Shown here piece by piece: positions 35,356 to 47,900 of a stretch of DNA of 64,000 bases. The stretch is from Icerya purchasi (taxonomy: Eukaryota > Arthropoda > Insecta > Hemiptera > Monophlebidae). The notes below the pieces were generated by a model. The model saw nothing but the letters and a program-made list of their open reading frames with translations, searched no databases and was not told where the DNA came from. Within the stretch, counting starts at the first letter, position 1. The number at the start of each line of letters is the position of its first letter. The position numbers and the translations under genes are program-made. Where the stretch lies: positions 61,014,864-61,078,863 of the forward strand of contig CM077115.1 in assembly GCA_039619475.1 (NCBI GenBank), read 5' to 3'.

Positions 35356-37877
35356 TTTCATTTTACTATTTTAAAAATGTCTTAATTCAACAAATTGCCG
35401 ATGAATTACAGTTTAATGCTAAAAATTAAAAAAAAAAAAGAGAGAGTATAAAAAGACGCTATTGCATGAAATTAAACAAAATTTTACAATGTACTTTTGA
35501 CGTGTAAAACAAAAATTTATAGCAAATGAAAAGAGAAATAATTTTTTTAACGAATGGGAGTTTTCTTATTTTCTGTTGCCGAAATCTAATTGAATAACAT
35601 CATTTAATTTAAAACTTAATTTGCAATAAATATTTCAATTAATAAATATCAGGTATATATTTACTCGCTCGATTTGTTTTTATAAATGACACATCCATTA
35701 CTATGCTAGATTGATTGTGAGTCAGAATTTCTGTTTTTTATACACAAGTGACAGCTTATAATATTCAAGGTAGAATTACAGTTTTCTTCAGTGCGGTAAT
35801 ATATGTACATAAGACCCGAACCGCAACAGATCGCGGCTTCATGGTGTAAAGCAATCAGTATTATTGTGATTTGCCGCATGTTAAAAAAGGAATAATGAGA
35901 TTGCAAAGTAGAAATGGAGTTATTTTTGCGAGAAATAAATTTGCTTTAATTTTTTTCATTCGCGTCCTAACAAGGGATGCTTAATATTAATCGGTGTACA
36001 GGGGTCTATTTATTTACGATGAAATTCGAAGTAGAAATCGCGATTATAATTTACCGGGGAGAAATAATAAAATAACCGAACATTTACTGTATACTAATTT
36101 GTCCGTACGCATTTTTATTAGTGCACCATCAAGCAATGACAATTCAATACCGCGAACCGTAAAATCGCACGTATGCACTTTTCAACTATGCTATTTGTGT
36201 CAATCTCTTTCGTTTCTCTAGCCGTTTTTTTATCTTTTTTTCTGCCTTCCAAACGTGTCCATGTTGCCAAGTTGATTTTTTCAAATTATTATTATTATTA
36301 TTTTTTTCTGTGCCGTTTCATTTTTAGGCAAAATGGGAATTAGGCAAAATGGGACCAAACCTGGCTGAGGACCTACAGAGGAAGAAATTCCGAAAGTAGT
36401 CTCAGGCGGCGGATATCGAACGAGTTGAAGATAAACGTAGGAATGCGAAAAAAGATACGAAAACTAACACGCCGACAAATTTGTACATATGCACAAATTC
36501 CCCGCGAAAGAAAAAAAAAATATATGCAAATACGAGAGTGCCAATCTCTAACGCAACTATGCGCACCTTGGTGGACACTTAATGTGTGTACCCCTTTCAT
36601 TGTTTGTTTTTGTGTTTCGTTTCTGACGTAATAATTAACGGATATCGCGTACAGGTGAAACACTCTTTGCCCCAGTTATAATTGTACCCATCACCCGATG
36701 CGCATCCGCATACTGCACCTTCGAGCGCGTGCCATTCAGATATACGAGAACGATTCTCTGTTCGTTTTGTTCAGTCACAATATCGCGTCGCAACAAGAAC
36801 GATACTTAATTAGTCTCGTCCGTATCTAATCGAATTGCCTCGACCGAATGAAATCTTGAAATCGCTTCTGCTGAAATCGCGACTTTTCATCGTCGATGAA
36901 AATTCTTCAAAAATCCCCCGCTATTATTTGAAAACCGAAATGGCCGCTTCATTTCCCTGGTTGTGCCGTTAATTTTTCAGACTTTTACCGATTTCGAAGA
37001 CGAATGTGTGTGTCCCCTGAGTATGTTTTAAAATGACTATTACGGTGGTCAAGCACAGCGACGATGTTACGCAACAAATGTACACGTAGTAGACGTGAAG
37101 TAAGGCTGGATTCAAACAGAAATATGATGATAATCTTCTGTTTCGACGCTTCGTAGACGTGTATTTTCTTCCTACGATGAATATGCTGTAATCTCTTCGA
37201 GAAGGTGTTAAACTAAAGATTCATTAAATATGGTACGGCAATTGTACTTCTAAACTGGCCAAATTGCTTTTAAAAGTGTCATAAACGAAAAAAAAAAAAC
37301 CACTAGTCGTGCCATGAACTGGCTAACAGTGGTAAAGGCACGCAATGTACACATGCACTCACACACACACACACACCTATATAGAGTGTGTATGTATTAA
37401 TGTCGCTCTTGCGTCAACGTAATGAAAAATCTTTTTTCTGTTATGTTTTGAAATAAATTGCTATGCAAACCATAAATTATTTCTCTTTTGTGTTAAGAAT
37501 GACGTGTCAACTGAAATTTACTCTTCTATAAATATTGTAGAATCATCATACACAGGTCCAAAGTGTGTTCTCTTACCGAAGTCTGAAAAATCGAGTTAAT
37601 ACATGTAAAAATATGTGTATCAGGCCTTATTTTTATCAACTCCCTGGCGTGCGTAATTCCATTGTACCTCATATGTGATCGTTTAGGGGCAATACATCCA
37701 ACATTTAAGAAACCTATTCAGATACTTTTAACATAAATTTGAGTTGCCGAATCAACTCAAATCTCCAAGTACTCTGATATAGTAATTGGGACTAAAAAGC
37801 ATATTTTAATCTCAACAGTTGTAGGGCTGAAATTATTACTTTATAATTCTTGTTATAATAATATTAATATAATTATT

Positions 37878-37906
37878 ATATTATTATTATTATTATTATT
37901 ATTATT
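37878..37906. repeat. (ATT)n microsatellite
   Basis: About nine ATT units. A T-run of about 22 follows 80 bases later at 37987-38008. Confidence 0.93.
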
Positions 37907-40900
37907 AAATTTACAATTTGACTCATGGTGGAACAATTCTTGTCAATTACCCCCTCTTAAGGGTGTCGTGTTGTGATCATCTTTTCTTTTTTTTTTTTTT
38001 TTTTTTTTGGAACATGGACGTTAACAATAGACATTAACCCAGCGCAAGTGAAATTTTTGAAGTGTATATCAGTTCCTATCTAGAACACCACTACCTAATT
38101 ACATCACAATAGCTTGTGATCACTAAACCACATAGCTATTATGTGATTCTCGGCCATGTAATACAGTCTTCGACCAGGCACTTCTCCTAAAGTTTTTCCG
38201 GTGCATATTCTGATAACGTTTATCGAAAACCCGGACGTTTGTTTGGCTTGTCGGCGTTTTGTGGGACATTAAATGGTTTACAAAGATTATGACGTGATAA
38301 TACAGTGCCGCAATTCGTCTTCATAAGTCGTAATTTAAGATTTTACCGTTAGAATCTTTTTAATTGCCGTGTTAACAGTTTTGCAGATTCCTTACCAGCC
38401 GGTGGTTTGGGTGACAGTCGACCTGCACTTTTAATGCCGTATGGATGAGCTATTTCATGCACCACTTCTACAACGGTATCTCCACGGATAGTTTCATTTA
38501 ACACAAACAAGGGTATTTCTAGAATACATCCTAGAACTCTTGATTTCTTTTTTATATCGTTTCTTGACTGCCTGCTTTGTAATTGACATTCACGGTTAAT
38601 AGCGGCCGCCTTAACGAAGCCTGGAGTGGTCGCGATTAATTAGCAATCCGTGAATTATGACGTTCATCGGTTAATTTCAAACTGTCGATTTACCACGCTG
38701 ATCTTGAATTAATCGGTAGGATTTTTTACGCTAAATTTTTTATCCGGGTCCCGATTTAGTCGGGAAGTGCTAGTTACATTTCCGTCAAAAAATTCTCCGT
38801 TTTTACAAGACCATTTTTTCTAAAGCTCCGACAGAATTCTTGTAACGCAAAATTTTGCGTTTCTTAAAGTTTTAGTACTTTTTCTGCAGCGTAATAACTG
38901 TGGCAAAGCTGCGACTGGCTAAAAAGGATGTCCAAAAAAACAAAAAAAATGGCATATTTTTTTTTATTTCTTTCCGTTTGTTCGGTTTTCAATGTAAAAT
39001 TATTCTTCGAGATTTCTCGAGCGATAATTTATGCTGCAGACACTTCGGAAAGGCGCAGTGTTGCTTCAGGACCGTTAAAACTCTCTTCTTGCGTAATGCG
39101 CGAACGGATTATTTGTCGATTTCGTCGGACGACGGATGAAACTGAATTATCGATTCTAAACCGTACGGTTTTTATGACGAAATTTCATCTTTTTAAAGAA
39201 CGCGTCGTAACACTGCAGGTTATTGAGTCGCCGCGCGATAATGTGATTGCGACATTTCCAATAAATCACGCGTCTAGTGCATCATTGCCCGCTACATGTA
39301 CGCACTGTGCAATGTGTGTATGTGTGTGCAACGAGGCATTATTAATAAAATGATTTTTTTAATTATTAACGTTATTATCATTTTTCTAAGCGGCTCTATA
39401 TTATGTGATAATTTTTCGTTGACCAATCAGCTTGACCGAAAGTGATAGAACACATACACACACTTTTGTTCCGAAACAATGTGATTGCCGTGGGTAACCT
39501 GTTCCGCAAAAAAATTGTAAAATGTATGTCAGTTAGCGTGCCCCCCTCCCGTCTAAATCGAATTAATAAACCATTTATGTAACACAATGCCTCTATTCAA
39601 GAAGAAATGGTAATGAGGTTGCACTTTGCGAATAATTAATTGACACGTATTTATTTTTCGCCTCCGTTCCTTACTGTTCCGGATTTGCTCAAAGTTAGAC
39701 ATTTTTACACGGTAAACTATTTTTTTTATTTTTAGGCGGTGGGGGGGGGGATTACTAAACTTTTGAAATTTCTTTTAAAATTCAAAAATATGCTACTCTG
39801 AAAACGAAAAATTTTGGTCGAAAATAATTGAAGAAAACGGGAAACGAAAAAAACGGAGAGTATTTTGTTTAGTTACGTGAATAATTGAATGCTAGCTGCT
39901 CCAAAATCGCATTTATCTTTGAAAAGCACCGCACAAGCACTTAATTCGTAAAGCTTAAAGTTTTTATTTTTTTTATTTTATTTTTTTTGATAAAAAAGCG
40001 TTTCAGAAACTTGCAGCTAATTAACTGATTACTTATAATAACGATTTTCACAACTAATTGGTGGAAGTGCTTTATTTATATATTTACCATATTAAATCAG
40101 TTTGCGAATTTTGGTTCATTTACTAAAACGACACTACTCGAAAGAGATATCCACGTCACAATGTGCTGTATTAATAGTTTTTAATTGTTACGCTTCTTGA
40201 AAGTAGGAAATTAAAGCGGAATAACTCAGAATATATAAAAGAAGTGTAGTCCGACTACAACCTAAAATCGAACTTGCTAACAAGCGGAGAAATTATTATA
40301 AAGGTGGGCGCCGAGAAAGAACGGAACTAGCCCAACTTTTTTCCGAGCTTTTGGGTCGTTAATCTTCATTGCTTGATCCACAGTGATGTTTTGTATCAAA
40401 GTGTTCATGAGATTACTGCTTGCTAGTCGCTTTAGTTTACGTTTAAACGAAGATGAACTGAAACTAAAAAACGAAGATGGGGGAGTAAACAAACAAATAC
40501 GTCATAACTCAGTTTTGTTAAATGAAATGTCTAAAGAAATAATAGAGGTGGAAAAAATTGAGGTGAAAAAAAAAGAGAAAATAAAGGAATGGTTGCAGAA
40601 AGAGGGAAATATAGGAATAATAATAAGCATTAAATAAAGAGAAAAGGGGTACGGAGATAGTGACAAACAAAAGTAAAGAAAAAGGGACGGAACAAAATAA
40701 ATAAATAAAATTAAATAAAAAAAATAAATAATATAGTTATAGCTAAGTTAGAAAAAAGGAAAAATGGGATAAGTTTGTAATAAAATATTTGCCCGTCGAT
40801 AAGATTGTATAGTATGTAAGTACGAGTAGTATAGTGTAGAAATCTTTAGATGTATGAAAACTCGTCGACCAGCGTCTAGCTTGACGAGAAAATGTGTAAA

Positions 40901-40915
40901 TAGTAATAAATACAA

Positions 40916-40945
40916 GTATATATATATATATATATATACATATAT
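40916..40945. repeat. (TA)n microsatellite
   Basis: About twelve TA units followed by imperfect TATACA units. Confidence 0.92.
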
Positions 40946-42579
40946 ACATTTTAAAAAACAGAGAACTACATGCAGTTGGAATAATTTAAAGAAAAAAAGA
41001 TTAAATTGCGAACTGTACTGTAGCAGCGGCAGGTTATCATTGTTTAATTGGACATAGTATCTAGCGCAGTGCATAAACCAAACGTGTGTAATTACGTGTA
41101 TTTCTCTTTTCAGCTGTCCGTTATTATTTGTGTGTTATATCGTTCATTACTTGACAAGTTCACAGAGGACCTCTGTCTAAACGAACTGAGTGATTTTTCC
41201 AATGTAACGGCTGTTGGTAAACTAAATTCAAGCTCCGAAATTAGCTGTTTCTCACCTTGCTACACAACGCGGACATCTCGTTGATTTTCTTTTTTTTTTT
41301 TCTTTTTTCGATTAAATTTTTCGTTCTCAAATTGGATACAAAGTCTCGAGCAGATCCTAATTTTAACAACAGAGTTTCAGGTTTGATTCTATGTATACTT
41401 TCCATATTCTTCGTTAGGAATCGGTTTAAAAATAAAATAAATAAAAAAAAGGAACTTATCATCTACATTTTGAACTACTTGTCGTCTTTTACAGGTTTTT
41501 TTTCCGATCCAGCTTCGCTATTTAGCCTCCTTTTTTATCATTCTATACAGTGTCGACAACATTTGTAACCTTATTGCGGACATTTATGAAATATTCAAAA
41601 AAAAAAAAAAAACACAAAAATTAAGAAACCAGCGAAATTATATTTTATTTTTCGGTTTCATAACGGGGGCAGTAAGAAAATGTCTCAAAGTAATACTGTT
41701 TTTCACTTCGGCCTTGTTTACCACACCCGGTCATCCTTATCTTAAAGGTGCTCTTATCGTCATCCCGTTTATACGGTTTGATTATTTTTAATAATCCCGC
41801 TTAATGTTTTTTTTTTTATAATAAACAACGAAATATTTAATACGAAAAATATAAATTCGATCGCCACAGGTGACATGAAATAATACAAAAATCGAAATAC
41901 GATGATGAACGTCAAATAGCCAAAAGAAATTCTCGTAATATTAATGTCAAAAGGTGATTTTTGTGTAATCAATAACATTTTTTGTCCGGAATTTTAGCGA
42001 AAAATCTCGCGTATGGGACATTTCGGATTGTGATAATTCGAGCGTATTCAGTGATTATCATTTTGGATTTTAAATTACTATGCACTAGGCTATGATAGTT
42101 CGCCGCGAACGGCATAGTTTATAACAGAGGTAAGCGAGCGAAATCGCAATACGCAGAACGCTAGAGATAGGAAAATACGTAGTCTAGGGAAAAAATACCA
42201 TCGGTTGGAAACGCGTATTGCAGGTACAAAAAAAGTTTTGTATCTTAAGAAATCGCAGTTTGTATTATGCATTTAAAACAACTACACGGAACACTACTGG
42301 AGTTGTTAATGAATGTAACGATGATCGTCGGACGATCTGTATTACGAAGCACAAAGGGCCGCGTTGAAAACGGAAATTCACTAAAAGTGAGCCCCAAAAA
42401 GAAGGAGGAAGACCACGCTAAGAAGGCGGTGGCGATGTTGAATGTGAAAACATCGAGTTTGTCATTTACCTGTGGAGGAATATTTAGAAATGATCGATTG
42501 TTTGTTCGTGTAAATTCCGATCACACTGATGCACGTGTTTGTAATGCTTGTATAAAAATTAAATCGGGTGAGAGTAACT

Positions 42580-42602
42580 GTGCGTGTGTGTGTGTGTGTG
42601 TA
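42580..42602. repeat. (GT)n microsatellite
   Basis: About eleven GT units, some 55 bases before a long ATT array. Confidence 0.93.
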
Positions 42603-42653
42603 GTGGTAAACGAATGTATTGGTATTGGTAGGTAGACATAGAAATAAAATACG

Positions 42654-42700
<47 letters not shown>
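42654..42700. repeat. (ATT)n microsatellite
   Basis: About fifteen perfect ATT units; the poly-Asn run in one frame is a by-product. Confidence 0.95.
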
Positions 42701-43584
42701 GACTGGTGAAGTTGTGTGCTAATGATTTCACTGTTGTACCGTCATTCCAGCAGAGTCAACGCAAAGCCGCCTGCAGATACGCCATGACCTGCATACAACA
42801 GTTGTGCGGCTCTGGTTCGTTCACCCGATCTTAAAATCATCTTCTCTTTTAACCTCTTCCATCTATTTCGACCGTCTTCCATCTTTTATTCTAAACTTCT
42901 CTTCATTCTATCCATTACGAAAATTAACTTTAGCTCGTATTGAAGGAAGAAACTATGCGTATTCAAACGAAACATGACCAACTCTTGGAAACAGTTAGCA
43001 TCGGCTCTTTCACTGTAAAAAACATTTACCTGTGTCGTTGCGATGAAGTTCCCCACATCTAAAAGAAAGCCGCGCTTGGGTTCGTTCGGCGAAGCTTTTT
43101 ACATTCGTACGATTAACGGAAGAGACGCGTATCTAGAATTTACGTAAATATTATTAATGATTTTAAGCTCAAAGAATTCGGATCCGAAGGTGAATGATAA
43201 TTCGTTCGATTGAGTGTAAATAAAAGATTTCTTAAAGTGCATTTATCCGGGGATTCGCTGAACGACCCGGCGGGGGGGTTGAAAAAGATTACAGGTTTAG
43301 TTTTTATCGTTTATTCTGACCACGACGACAAATATTTAAATCTACACGTACAAAAAATTAAAATAGAAAGCCCATCTATTATTATTATTATTAGGAAAAA
43401 TAAACTTTCTTTATATTATACGTAACACTGTGTTACATTTAAAAATTCTCAGCTACTAGTTCGCCGCTGCCAAAAGAATCTGAAGTTATGAATGACTTAA
43501 GCTGATTTTACATTTGTTCATTCGGGAACAGTACACTAAGTTAATAATCTACATCTTATTAAATACACACACATGATAAAAACA

Positions 43585-43675
43585 CGTATGACAGAAAATT
43601 AATATTTCAAAAAAATATAAGTACCGACATATTTCGGAGTTACTTACTGCCCATAATCATGGCAATAGTAAAATT
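43585..43675 (-). repeat. Dispersed repeat with hammerhead-like fold, copy B
   Basis: Partner of 33812-33898. On the minus strand it reads CATGATTATGGGCAGTAAG, then TAACTCCGAAATATGTCGG. Here the GAAA is kept but the hairpin arms no longer pair fully, the opposite of copy A. Confidence 0.5.
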
Positions 43676-44329
43676 AAAGTTAATGATAAATAAACGAATA
43701 CAAATGTGTCGTCCTAATTATCGATTCTTTACAATTAAATGTTGATTTTAAACATCGGATTATTATTTTGTAATTAGATTATTATTAATTAAAATGTTAC
43801 TAATATAGTATATATTTCAGCGCTATTTAGTAAATTATTATTAGTTATATATTTTAAATCGTCTTCAATATTTCATTTTGATTTATGTTTATTAATAATA
43901 ATAATATGCTCTGCGACAGACAATTTATGTCCATGTTCTAATTGCGGCAATATGAATATCTTAATATTCACTGTTCCAATTAAGAAAAAAGGTACTGAGG
44001 ATTTTCTTTAAAAGTTACTACTTTCAATGAGATATACTCACGATTTAAATAGTGAAATGTAAACGCTTCCATTGTGTATATTCAACGATTGATTACTATC
44101 TCAGTTTAACGTTATTATATGCGAGTAGCTGCCGACCTCACCGATGAAATTGTCTTTCCAAAAATATTTTAAATAAGGTTGCATATCTTTTTTTTTTTTT
44201 TTTTTTTGCGCCAAGAAAGAAAACTTTCCCTAACAACAGTTTTAATCTTTGCAAGACAGTTACATTTTTATTATTTATCTAACTGAGAATTTTCATCCTA
44301 GAAACAAGCTCGTGCAAGAGAAAACAATT

Positions 44330-44967
44330 TAATTATTAATTCGATCGAATAAGTGTAGCAATATGAAAAAAGAAATAACAGAGAGGCAGCAGATGCGAGA
44401 TGTAAAAAGTGCAATAAGAAATGTCACAAAGCGCATAGCAGAAAGATAATACTTGAAAAATGAAAAATGATCGGTGTCAGAGTGATGAAAAAAGGTCAAA
44501 AAAAAACGAGACAAACAGGCTATGATGTTGAACGCGGATGAATAATAGAAATAATAAAGGAACGAAGAAATATGGGAAGAATTTAGGCAACTAAGGGCTT
44601 TTTGGCAGGAAGATCATAAGAAAAAACTGCTAGAAAAAAAAAAGAAGAGTAAAGCGATCGACTAGGATTTTTGAACAGTGTAAAGGAATTTGAGTAAAGA
44701 TTTTCTTTCCCCCTATAGAAGATACAATAACCTAATATGCTCATTCGCTACGATACATGTATAGATTGGAAAGAATGGATGAACTAAGGAGCGCATACGA
44801 AGAATAATCAAGTCGCGGGAAATGAAGGGACACCCGAGGAATCGGTAACTGAAGAAATGTAACACAGAGAAAGAACCAAAAAAAAAAAAAAAAATGAGAA
44901 GAAAATTAAAAATGATTCTGGAAAGTATTGCGGAAGGATAAAGGAGGCATTCAGTCATAATTCGCAC
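44330..44967 (-). mobile_element. LINE copy on minus strand, decayed
   Basis: Minus-strand frames contain DLIILRMRSLVHPFFPIYT, parallel to DLFILRIRSLIHTLFSLHA in RNase H of the 10.4-16.3 kb LINE. About 330 bases further on, HSDTDHFSFFKYYLSAMRF parallels the CDPDHILFECPSLVNER block of its C-terminal tail. Between them GTCGATCGCTTTACTC aligns with the -VDSLAQ- coding stretch. Order and strand agree, but frames change and stops intervene. The upstream boundary (near 45000) and the 3' end (near 44330) are not clear. Confidence 0.6.
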
Positions 44968-47900
44968 ACAGTTGACGCGGTATTGCGAATTTGATAACGC
45001 GTTGTGGCATTCCTATACATTCTTCAGGCTGGTGAAGTAATTTCACTGATAAATTCTCTCAATCGCATATTCAACGTCAATTAATTCCACAAATATAACT
45101 TGTTCTGATTTTATTTTTTTAAGAAACTCGCAAAAAACGCAATAAACTTATCACCACTAGCTGTCTGCATTTATGACGTAGAATTTGAAAAGCTGTTGTG
45201 TAACGTTGGTGTCTTTGTTAAGTATTCTTCTTCTATCTTCGACATGTTAGACTAACAGATTTCACAGATTAATTGATACACACACACACCTCGAAAAAGG
45301 GTGAAATACAGACCGTTTTGGAGAATTGTGTTTTTATTTTAAATTACGAGTAAAATTATTTTGTAAATAAAATTACATATCAAATGAATGGCGTAAAATT
45401 CGTGCGCGTTGAGTGTATTTGAACTTGCAATAATTTCCGCTTATAACTAAACCCGTTTTCATCATTTATGCGTTTTCTAAGCTAATCTCAAACTAGCCTA
45501 GTCGAATTAACTTCCGTTGGAAAACGGTCGTTTCAGTGTAGAAGTTTTCTTCCCTAAATATGTGTACGACTTCGAGTCATTTGTCGGATAAAAAAGCAAG
45601 ATGAAGAACGATCAACGAAAAGTTTGTTTTCATGGAGCACCACATTCCTGTATCGTGGATCCCGTGTTTCTCTACTTCCGGAGTTTTGATTATTTATACG
45701 GCATTTTACCTCTAACAATAATATAGTCGATGTGGAAAGACGTAAATAAAAAGGTAACGAAGTTGGCGAGTAAAAATCACGTTAATTGGGAGGCACGAAA
45801 ACTATGAGATGATTAAGATGGACCGGTGCGAACACAGACAATCGCAAAACCTATAAAACGTAACAATTCACCGGTAAATGTGTTACGTTGTTTTGTGTTG
45901 CGCTGATTGCCCTTGGGCGTTTTTTAAATTTTTTTCCTTCTTTAGCCAACAGCTATTTCAAACACTGTCTGTACTGCACAAATGTATAACTGGTATGCTT
46001 AGATGATAGTTAGGCTTCTATCCGGGGAATGTACTATTCCGAATGTAGCGCAGATGTTTCATTTTTTATTTACCAGGTTCTAATAACGAGGCAAAAATAA
46101 TGGCCAAAAAAAAAGGCGGTATACAAAAGGAAATTAGCGAGGAATGATTAAAAGCATAGCAGATAAAATTAACAGATATAGGTATGTTCAGCGGACCGAA
46201 TTATGCCAGAAAAATATATACGTAATTACTAGGGTAGTTGAAAAGTTTTGTAACTATTATTTTCGGGAATATGTCAGTTTTTCTCCTTCTTCATAAGGAC
46301 TACCTCTTTGCAAGTGTCACGCCTTGTGGCCAATTTTATCTTTGCAGGGCTTCTTCAATCGTGCCAGTGATGAAGTTGATTGAAATGAAAAAACATCAAC
46401 AACATTTAAACACGGAAAAACTCGGCGGGGTCAATATTCACTTTCGAATCAATTAAGAATTATTTACGAAGAAACGATGATAACTGAAAGAGGAGTAAAA
46501 ATTAGCTTATTAAAAAATTACGAACTTATGTAATAAAAATGGAGAACAAGATGGAAAAGACAATTAATATTGTTCAAATTAATGGGGGGGGGGGACGAAA
46601 GTCAGTTAAAATTCTACAATTCAACGAAAACCACACTGTAAAGTGGCAAGAGACATATCTTTTATTCGACGAAGTTATAATAACATTAATATCAAAAGTG
46701 CATCGGAATATTAATCTTTCGTTAAAGAATAAATTCTATGCTAACATTATAAAGAGATTAAATACAATGTAACATGGAGCAATGAAAAACTTAATCAGAT
46801 GGCTTTCCTCTGCGCAACGTTAATTTTTAAAATAATATACCTATACGCGTACGTGGATTATGGGATTGGAGAGCGGCTCTTGATCGAGTTTCTTCTATGA
46901 TGTGTTAATTAAACTTATCCATACGAGCCACATGACCGTCCGGGGATATTCTTTTTCAGTGATGCACTTATCTCGACTGCGTCACTTTGTTTCTCGAATA
47001 CGTTTTTTCGTCTGTTTGTCTCTCAAACTGATTTTCCGGCATCGATCGTGTTCTATCAAGCGTATTTTCAATTTTAGTTCCCCCCCCCCCCTTAATACCC
47101 ATGTTGCGCTAGCAAACATCAAGACTGGCTACTGGATAAACACTCTTCAGGTTTATTCGTATATGTAAAATTATACGATAAAATTTCTTTTTTTCTTAAA
47201 AACTTTTAATAAGTTTATGAGCTAAAAATTATGTATGTGAATAGTGAGAAATAAATGATAGGATACTAAAAATTAGGTTAAAAAGAAACGGAGTAAAATA
47301 ACTTTTTTTTTTTTTTTTTTGTTGTTGTTTTTGTTGTTGGCTTTTCTGTTATTAGAAACGAGCTAGCTCTGAAACAGCAGCAAGAGAAGAAAACAGCAAT
47401 TACTTCCTTCTATAAAAACCGTGAAACTAAAAATGAGTGATGCAAGCGAAAGAGTGTAAAAAGTAGGATGAGAATTATTATTGCACAAGCGAGCGACGTC
47501 GAGCGTGTTTGGCTAAACAAATTAAAAAGCCGAAGAAGCTCATAAAACTAACGAGAAGAAAATTTTACGAAATAAAATTGGAAATAGAACGAATGAGAAT
47601 GGTAGCGTGTTGGAAAATTAGTTTCGGCTAAAAAAATAAAACAATAATTTAGTGTAATCAGTTACAAGGGAAAATAAATATAAAGCGCAGAACAAAAATC
47701 ATTAAGTACTGCTCAGTTTTTCTAAACCGTTTAGCTCTACTGCCGATTTGGCGTTGCTAAGTATTCGAAAATACGATTTTCAGTGGTTCCAGGTGACCAC
47801 CGCTAATTGATATACAATTATTGACGGTAGTACGGAACAACACAGGTAATTTTAACCATTTCAATCACTTTACAGTACAAGAGGTTAAAAGTCATAAAAA

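Larger units (their letters stand above)
33162..36370. mobile_element. 3.2-kb element with tandem-repeat inverted termini
   Basis: At 33175-33223 a 16-bp unit (TTCCCATTTTGCCTAA) occurs about three times in tandem. At 36323-36353 two copies occur in inverted orientation. Immediately outside lie matching direct repeats, GGCTGAGG at 33162-33169 and again at 36363-36370, with a short less-conserved stretch between each and the tandem block. Inverted termini plus a 7-8 bp direct repeat are what a DNA transposon insertion leaves. No transposase frame is visible inside, so it would be non-autonomous. The interior holds a LINE tail (34.53-35.36 kb) and a dispersed repeat (33.81-33.90 kb). The superfamily is not recognised. 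Confidence 0.6.
36371..43584. other. 7.2 kb of non-coding DNA with microsatellites
   Basis: Open frames of up to 141 codons (38928-39353) begin with a hydrophobic stretch but show no domain; I treat them as chance. Simple repeats are listed separately. A motif at 37951-37980 resembles the inner block of the foldback family (see findings). Near 40260-40740 the + strand is purine-rich. Confidence 0.45.

Noticed and set aside
38928..39353. 141-codon frame with a hydrophobic start resembling a signal peptide
   Set aside because: No domain, no cysteine or charge pattern of a secreted family, and a TG-repeat near the end; could not be told from chance.
40383..40637. Lys/Glu-rich 84-codon frame that could look like a coiled coil
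   Set aside because: Composition follows the purine-rich strand; no homologous pattern or gene context. A search for a minus-strand LINE copy here by eye was also negative.
42267..42635. 122-codon frame ending in a Cys/Val run
   Set aside because: The end is a GT microsatellite and the remainder shows no domain.
46220..46260. Mariner-like terminus (AGGGTAGTTGAAAAGTTTTG)
   Set aside because: No inverted partner or TA duplication found nearby and no transposase motifs follow.
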